Below are positions 58,235 through 64,000 of a stretch of 64,000 nucleotides of DNA, piece after piece. Origin of the DNA: Hymenopus coronatus (Eukaryota > Arthropoda > Insecta > Mantodea > Hymenopodidae); contig CM060893.1 of assembly GCA_030762935.1 (NCBI GenBank), forward strand, positions 7,732,001 through 7,796,000, read 5' to 3'. How positions within the stretch are numbered: the stretch's first letter is position 1; each line of letters opens with the position of its first letter. The notes beneath the pieces are model-generated. The model was not told where the DNA came from. It searched no databases and worked only from the letters and a program-made list of their open reading frames with translations. The translations under genes and the position numbers were made by a program.

Positions 58235-58363
58235 CCTTTTTGTGAAAATGCTTCTTTTTGCATATTGGGGACCCTAAAACATATATTTCCGGTGAAATCT
58301 CGGTATCGAATTTTTGGTGGAGTGCAATACTTTATCTATACACATAGTGCGTATGGAGAAAGT
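57463..58363 (-). mobile_element. W-repeat W70, full-length (type B), longest CA tract, nested in W69
   Basis: Antisense copy carrying the longest perfect dinucleotide run in the window, (CA)n of about 26 units at 58180-58231. Five A precede it and five A follow it. Confidence 0.9.
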
Positions 58364-58368
58364 AAAAA

Positions 58369-58495
58369 TGCTTTTTTCGGACTCAGTGGACCCCAAAACA
58401 TATTTTTGCAGTGAAATCTCGGTATGGAATTTTTGGGTACATTACAATACCTTCTCTATCCCTATGTACATTGTACATATGGGGCTAGAGAAAGT
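58369..58495 (-). repeat. W-repeat W69, right part
   Basis: Resumes TGCTTTTTTCGGACTCAG and ends with the type C palindrome (TGTACATTGTACATATGGGGC) and CTAGAGAAAGT. Confidence 0.86.
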
Positions 58496-58500
58496 AAAAA

Positions 58501-58535
58501 TTTGATGTGTTCCATTCACATGACTTTTTCTATGT
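58501..58535 (-). repeat. W-repeat W71, 35-bp hairpin-end stub
   Basis: TTGATGTGTTCC and ACATGACTTTTTCTA only, five A after W69. The 160 bp after it (58536-58697) is unassigned. Confidence 0.7.
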
Positions 58536-58701
58536 GAATGTATACATTGCATATCATGGGTACAAAGTCCTGGGGTTCCGCTGCGTTTGCGCTTATATCT
58601 CATTGTGAATGTCTTAACACATTAGTTTACTTTGCTTTATTTTGGGGAGATCAGCAAATTTTATGAAGGAAACTGTACATGTTGACTATATAATTATTTT
58701 T

Positions 58702-59569
58702 ACTTTCTGTACACGTACTATGTACATAGTGTATAGAGAAGGTATTGTAATGCACCCAAAAATTCGATACCGAGATTTCGTCGGAAATACTAGTATTGAG
58801 GCCCCCTGAATCCAAAAAAAAAATATTTTTAAGAAAACGTCCACGTGTGTATGTGTGTGTCTGTGTGTCTGTGTGTGAGTGTCTGTGGGCGGCTTAGCTC
58901 AAAATCAAAAGACCGTTAAACACCAAACTTGGTATTTAAGTTTGGTATCTTCCAAGGATGCGACACGCAGACTTTCAAAAAAAAACCCCAAACGCTCAAC
59001 TACCCTTTACATGGATCATTTTTAAATAATTTTTATTTTTTAAAAAATAACTCTAACGATTTTGATGTTTAAAATATTTATGTGACAAATTAAATGTATA
59101 TCTTCGATTTCCTGGGAATAGTCCCTGAAGACATGTTTATTCTGGATGATTTTTTATTGAATTTTTCATAACTGGTAAACCGTAAGAGATACCCAAAAAC
59201 GTATTGCACCAAAAATGTAGAGCACATTAAACACACAATTAATGTTATATCATTTTTTTTTTTTTTTTTTTTTTCGTGGAGTTGATCGTTTTTGAGATAT
59301 TCTTTGTTTTTGGTTTCAGCTTTAAAAAAACTTATACTTTTCTCATACAGGAATTTGTCAACTCGTGTCCATACAAAGCAAGGAACTTTTGACTATTACT
59401 TTAACCTATGGTGCTGCTTTATTTTCGCTTCTACTTACAAGGAAGAAAGTAATAAGACTATTTCTGCTAATGTTTTCTCTATTAGCTTGAAGTAAATAGA
59501 AGAATAAACTTTTTAACAATAATTTGTTGCAGAGATGTAGAGAAAGTCATGTGAATGGAACACATCAGA
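58702..59569 (+). mobile_element. W-repeat W72, full-length reference sense copy (type A)
   Basis: 868 bp. 5' palindrome at 58713-58740; subterminal GTAGAGAAAGT at 59537-59547; hairpin arms ATGTG 59549-59553 and CACAT 59561-59565; final CAGA 59566-59569. Flanked by T-runs in otherwise unique DNA. Confidence 0.91.
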
Positions 59570-60425
59570 TTTTTTACTAACCAGCGTTACTAACGTAAGA
59601 AGTTTAAAGCTGTTGCTTCAAGCCAGCTGAACCAAAACTAGCTATTTGTAACTTAACGTGACCCTAAAACGTTTTGGGGAAAATAAGATGTAATGCAATT
59701 AAGAAAACGGTTTATTAAAGGCACATTTTCAGAGAATCTGACTGTGAACATGAATCATATGTCTCGCGTTGTCTGTTTTACGCAACTGTTCAAGGAAATA
59801 CTTCACGAGAGGATGTAAAACTTGAAGGAAATGCCAAGAGGTTAACGTTTCAAAGGCGCCCAATATAGCACCGAGTGACTTTCTTCTGGAGTTTAATTTC
59901 CCATCGAAATAGTCCGTAAAAACAGTTGACTGTGCAAAAGATCGACAGTCATTTCACGGCCACTTTGATACGGGAAGTGTTTCTCGGGCCGGAACGGAAG
60001 TGAGTGGAGAGTTGAGTAGCCCAGTATGATGTTGAAGAGCAATCAGAAATTTGACACGGAGGAAGGCGGTCGTGCGTGTCAGAGGCGCCGTGGCTAAAAA
60101 CAAAAACGTCTATTACTATTGGTCAGAAACACGTACAGGTTTAATTTGTTGTGTGGTTTGTTGAAGCGAGGCGATAACTTTCAGCTGAAACCACATCAAC
60201 CATATATCGCTTCACATGTACGGTTTAGTGGTTACTGGCGGCAAAACTACGAGATTTCGACAAAATGCTCCAAAATACCACGATTGTGTTTAACTACAAA
60301 CTTTTGAAAAATCAAAATTTATGGGTTTGCTTTGTCATAGCACAATGAAATTCATACCATATAACAAGCAACTACTTCTTAACATGCTGATAATGTAAAG
60401 TATGTAATATAAATTCATACTTTTT
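59570..60425. other. Unassigned 850-bp stretch
   Basis: Single-copy-looking and more G+C than the W-repeats. A 62-codon frame at 60119-60307 is not recognised. No SINE boxes seen. Confidence 0.35.
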
Positions 60426-61305
60426 ACTTTCTCTAGCCCCGTATGCAAAACGTACATAGAGATAGAGAAGTATTGTATTCTACCCAAAAATTCGATACCG
60501 AGATTCCACCGGAAATATATGTTTTAGGTTCCCCTGTATCCAAAAAAAAAGCATTTTCACAAAAAGGTCCGTGTGTCTGTGAACACGATAACTCAAAAAC
60601 GAAAAGTCGGAAAAGCACCAAACTTGGTATTTAAGTTTAGTATCTTCCGGGGATGCGACACGAAAATTTTGAGAAAAATCCCCCCACCCCAAACTACCCT
60701 CTACATGGAACTTTTTTCGAAAATTTTGATTTTCTTAAAAATGGCTGTAACGATTTTGATTAAAATATCGTATATTAAAGATATTTAGCTGACAAATAAT
60801 ATGTATATCTTGAATTTTCTGGGAATAGCTTCTAAAGACCTGTTTATTCTAGATGAATTTTGCTTAATTTGGCATAACTAGTAAACCGTAAGAGATAGAC
60901 AAAAACTTACTATACAAAACATATAGGCCTTGTTAAAATACACAATTTACGTCATATACATTTTTTTCGTGGAGCTTACGGTTTTTGAGGTACTCATTGT
61001 TATTAGTTTCAGTTGTGAAGTACTTATACTTTTCTCAGACGGGAGTGTCCGTTTTTCTTTTGTTCTACTCCTGGCCAAGAAAAGAAACGATTTGTAATGA
61101 CAATCGAATAACGACAGATTTTAAAACATTTGACTATCGGTTTAGCCTAGTGTATTCCCTTATTTTCTTCCTACTTATAAGGAACTAAGTAATAAGAACA
61201 TTGTGATGAATACCTCGATTAACAAGGTGCAGAAAGAAAAAAATAATCTTATGTAAGAAGTTTGTAGAACGGCTAGAGAAAGTCATGTGAGTGTAACACG
61301 TCAGA
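60426..61305 (+). mobile_element. W-repeat W73, full-length type C reference copy
   Basis: Sense copy starting ACTTTCTCTAGC (60426-60437) and carrying its exact reverse complement GCTAGAGAAAGT at 61272-61283, then the hairpin and TCAGA. The 5' half is type B. Confidence 0.89.
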
Positions 61306-62047
61306 TTTTCACAAAAATGTCCTTGTGTTGCGTCTGTCTGTGTGTGACTGTGGGCAGCTTAGCTCAAAAACGAAAGGACCGTTAAAGCCCAAACTTGGTA
61401 TTTAAGTTTAGTATCCTCCAAGGATGCGACACGAAGATTTTCAAGAAAATCCCCCCACTCCCATCTACCCTTTACATAGAACTTTTTTCGAAAAGTTTGA
61501 TTTTCTAAACAATGGCTCTAACGATTTTGATTAAAATATCGTATATAAAGATATTTACCTGACAAATAAAATGTATATTTTGAATTTTCTGGAAATAGCC
61601 TATGAAGACTTCTTTATTCTGGGTAAATTTTACGGAATTTTGCATAACTGCTAAACCATAAGAGATGGACAAAGACTTACTACACAACAAATGTAGAGCA
61701 CTTTAAGACACGCAATTAATGTTATATACATGTTTTTGGTGGAGGTGATTGTTTTTTAGATATTCCATGTTTTTGGTTTCAGCTATAAAAAACATACTTT
61801 TCTCATACAGGACTTGTGAACTCGTGTCCATACAAACAAAGGAATTTCAGTCACATAGCAACCAGCTTTTGGCTTTCACTTTTATTTATGATACTCCCTT
61901 ATTTCGCTCCTACTTATAAGGAAGCAAGAAATAAGACTATTTCTGCTAATTTTTCTCGATTAGCATGAAGTAAATAGAAGAATAAGCTTATTAACAATAA
62001 TTTGTTACAGAGATATAGAGAAAACCATGTGAATGGAACACATCAGA
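61306..62047 (+). mobile_element. W-repeat W74 (type A), 5' truncated
   Basis: Sense copy lacking everything before TTTTCACAAAAATGTCC, i.e. starting at the same A/T hotspot, which directly abuts the end of W73. Confidence 0.85.
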
Positions 62048-62059
62048 TTTTTTTTTTCT

Positions 62060-62256
62060 TTCTTATCTTTGAGAACCCTGGAAACGGAGCTCAGTGAAAT
62101 ATCAAATGCCTTGGCTACTCGCTTTTGAAGAACTCGGGGAACATACGTTTTCTTCCTTCATCTCTGCCTCTTGTTTCATGAAGTCAAGGACATTTGCAAT
62201 TATTTCTCTGCTCTAAGTAATATTTTGCCACTTAACTTTGAAAACGTAGGAGCCAT
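62060..62256 (-). pseudogene. DDE_3/IS630-like transposase, N-terminal fragment
   Basis: The minus strand from MAPTFSKLSGK at 62254 breaks frame after ~18 residues, then continues REIIANVLDFMKQEAEMKEE, and in a further frame QKRVAKAFDISLSSVSRVLK. The order matches the N-terminus of a common arthropod family (K.REII.NV..FMK.EA… then an HTH RVA.A.G.S..TV.RI.KE) that precedes a DDE_3 domain. Two frameshifts in ~200 bp; no catalytic part. Recognised from motif memory only. Confidence 0.55.
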
Positions 62257-62463
62257 GGTTAAAAAAAGAAAGTAAATAAAATAAACACTATTTACTGCCT
62301 ACTTTGAATACAAACATATGTAGAACACTTTCAATACAGACTGTACAAAGTTTGCTCGCTGTGACTTTAAGTAAGCAAAGTATCATAACACAAACTCCGT
62401 TAAGCTAGGTTCGGTAGCTGGGTTGGCGGTCAGGGCCACGATTCCACAAGTTTTGCGCCAGGA

Positions 62464-62590
62464 TTACAAGGAAGCAAATATTAAGAGCATTCTCTGCCAA
62501 ACTTTTCTCGATTGGTATGAAGTAAATAGAAGAATAAGCTTTTTAACAATAATTTGTTGCAGAAATGTAGAGAAAGGAACACATTAGATT
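62464..62590 (+). repeat. W-repeat W75, 3' fragment
   Basis: Sense end from ACAAGGAAGCAAATATTAAG to ACACATTAGA, with the hairpin partly deleted (GAGAAAGGAACACATTAG). Confidence 0.78.
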
Positions 62591-63055
62591 ATTGTTGAAT
62601 ATAAAGGCCTGGAATAAGTAGGTTAAGGCGGGTGAATTTGACAGACAATCCTGCGGTTGTTTAACGAGAAACATAACCACAAAGATAATGTGGCCGAGAA
62701 GTTTGGTGGTCCAGCAGTGGAATTTCCTCACAAACTCGACTGTTTAGTCGGTCCATGTGTGAGAGCACGAGTAGAGGTATCATTATGACGTCACTCTGTT
62801 ACCAGAAGGCTTATTAGGGGTTTGTTTTCTAGTCTTTCATTTGCCGCCGCCCCTCAATCCCTCCCAATTTGACAGTTGCCCTCCCTCCGTTCTCATCACA
62901 GTGTGGGCCACAGGTAGCGCTCCAACCTGCAAACATACGTTCCGAGTATGGCTTTAAAATCTGGTTTGTTACATTCACAGGCCTTTATATTCATTTTATT
63001 GCTTATTAGTGGGTATGTAAATTCTTCTTACAAAAGCATGTTTTATTATCTTCTT
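62591..63055. other. Unassigned stretch, with a faint old W end
   Basis: Nothing recognised apart from AAAATCTGGTTTGTTACATTC at 62958-62978, which resembles the antisense hairpin end of the W family at low identity. The central part (62840-62940) is C-rich. Confidence 0.35.
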
Positions 63056-63167
63056 TATACTTTCTCTATCACATAGATACCTGAGGTAAGAAGATGTATT
63101 CTGTTTCATCTAAAAACTTGCTGTCCAGATTTCAGTGGAAATATATATTTTGGGGACCCTGAATACA

Positions 63168-63168
<1 letters not shown>
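63056..63168 (+). repeat. W-repeat W76, left part (old, outer copy)
   Basis: Diverged sense copy (ACTTTCTCTATCACATAG, GATTTCAGTGGAAATA, GGGGACCCTGAATAC). Interrupted by the LINE and its ATT tail. Resumes at 63613. Confidence 0.72.
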
Positions 63169-63202
<34 letters not shown>

Positions 63203-63211
63203 TATAATACC

Positions 63212-63249
<38 letters not shown>

Positions 63250-63399
63250 TATAATACCTAATAATAATAATAATAATAATAATAATGATAATACCTAATA
63301 ATACATAATAATAGTAGTAATAATAATGATAATAATAATACCTAATGATAATACCTAATAATACATAATATTAATAATAATGATTAATATAATAATAAT
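63169..63399 (-). repeat. TAA/ATT microsatellite, 3' tail of the adjacent LINE
   Basis: (TAA)n with interspersed CCTAATAA and CATAATA units, in several blocks. On the minus strand it directly follows the LINE fragment 63400-63612, so it is read as that LINE's tail grown into a compound microsatellite. Confidence 0.7.
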
Positions 63400-63612
63400 C
63401 TTATGCCTTTCAAGGATTGGGACTTCTCAACCTGTTCTGGCCTCAATTTCATCTTTTAACTAGCCTTCTTATGTACCGCTTTGTATTGTAATACCATCTT
63501 CCATTCTTTCCAGATGATCCTGTTTATGTTCCTCTAATTTATCCTTTACTGCAAAAACCTTCAATTCTTGTATAATTACTTCATTAGGAACCCTGTCCAG
63601 TTTAGTACAACT
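63400..63612 (-). pseudogene. LINE ORF2 C-terminal fragment
   Basis: The minus strand reads RVPNEVIIQELKVFAVKDKLEEHK, DHLERMEDGITIQ, then stops. This matches the tail of insect non-LTR ORF2 proteins (R..NE.I..EL.IF.I.DK…W..HLERM…). The usual Trp before HLERM and the following GRRD.GRP.KRW are lost. It sits inside W76. Confidence 0.62.
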
Positions 63613-63968
63613 AAATAAAAAAAGAATTTTAGAAAAAGATCCAAGTGTATGTGTGTGTGTGTCGTGGATAGCATAGCTCGAAAACGAAAAGTCCGCTAAA
63701 TACCAAACTTGGTATACAAGTTTAGTATCTTCCAAGGAAGCGCCACGAAGGTTTTAAAGAAAATCGTCCCACCCCAAACTACCCTTTACATCGCAAAATT
63801 TTCGAAAATGTTGATTTTCTCAAAAATGCCTCTAACGAATTTGATTAAAATATCGTATACTAAAGATACTTACACGACAAATAAAATGTATATCTGGAAT
63901 TTTCTGGAAATAGCCTCTGAAGACCTTTTGGATGCATTTTGCATAACTAGTAAACCGTAAGAGATAGA
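63613..63968 (+). repeat. W-repeat W76, right part (type A-like)
   Basis: Resumes AAATAAAAAAAGAATTTTAG, then GATAGCATAGCTCG, CTTCCAAGGAAGCG, to AACCGTAAGAGATAG, where W77 begins. Confidence 0.8.
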
Positions 63969-64000
63969 CTGTGTTCCATTCACATGACTTTCTCTACATC
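63969..64000 (-). repeat. W-repeat W77, start, runs off the window
   Basis: CTGTGTTCCATTCACATGAC then TTTCTCTACATC, the hairpin end of an antisense copy continuing past the right edge. Confidence 0.75.

Noticed and set aside
1..64000. Canonical Helitron ends (5' TC, 3' CTRR)
   Set aside because: In the antisense reading the element begins TC, but neither end shows CTRR. Only the Helentron/HINE type of end organisation fits.
1..64000. CRISPR or satellite array, suggested by the regular recurrence of identical words
   Set aside because: Copies are on both strands at irregular spacing, nested, and ~850 bp long; no short direct-repeat/spacer pattern.

Overview
The window is a block of non-coding, transposon-dense eukaryotic DNA. 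No host protein gene, rRNA gene or intact tRNA gene could be supported. The organism is most likely an arthropod, probably an insect. Evidence: tRNA-headed SINEs, mariner remnants of the irritans/mellifera type, a decayed Gypsy pol, RTE-like and other LINE ORF2 tails, and a SINE (3724-4090) that resembles from memory those of polyneopteran insects. Species assignment is inference.

Roughly 70% of the window (about 45 kb by my boundaries) is one interspersed family, here called the W-repeat, in about 75 whole or broken copies on both strands. A full copy is about 850 bp. In the orientation I call sense (strand '+'), it starts ACTTTCTCTAC, follows with a palindrome around ACTATGTACATAGT, then carries a GT/CA microsatellite about 120-170 bp in. 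It ends with GTAGAGAAAGT, a small hairpin (ATGTG, 7-nt loop, CACAT) and CAGA. Copies sit in A5/T5 runs. An 11-12 bp inverted repeat that is terminal at one end and subterminal at the other, plus a final hairpin, an internal microsatellite and AT-run insertion, match the architecture described for DINE-1/Helentron-associated elements (HINEs), which are non-autonomous rolling-circle transposons. I infer that class; no Rep/helicase ORF is present.

The copies are heavily nested. In about ten cases an outer copy can be followed into an inner copy and out again (243-1096; 17905-18738; 28730-29414; 38580-39475; 44150-45037; 46147-46985; 47771-48600; 50620-51499; 53213-54056; 57463-58363). Variants are distinguishable. 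5' half type A has CAGCATAGCTC and CTTCCAAGGATG; type B has ACACGATAACTC and CTTCCAGGGATG. 3' halves are standard, C or D. Type C changes both inverted repeats together (ACTTTCTCTAGC / GCTAGAGAAAGT).

Other elements by region: SINE A at 1201, 14052 and 23832; SINE E at 3724; SINE B at 7314 (11-bp target duplication) and 23225; SINE F at 9236 and 12966; RTE-like LINE tail at 14225; head-to-head SINE D pair at 22088; LINE ORF2 tail at 26014; SINE C at 30646 and 33510; mariner at 35567 and 43875; Gypsy at 40250-42957 (minus); DDE_3-type transposase N-terminus at 62060 (minus); LINE with ATT-repeat tail at 63169-63612 (minus). The remaining single-copy-looking stretches (2.2, 5.3, 8.7, 10.4, 12.5, 15.6, 16.9, 19-20.8, 27.2, 33.2, 37.9, 48.8, 54.4, 59.6 and 62.6 kb) hold nothing I can name. 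The elements do not work together as a pathway; the layout records successive insertions. All boundaries were read by eye and may be off by a few bases.
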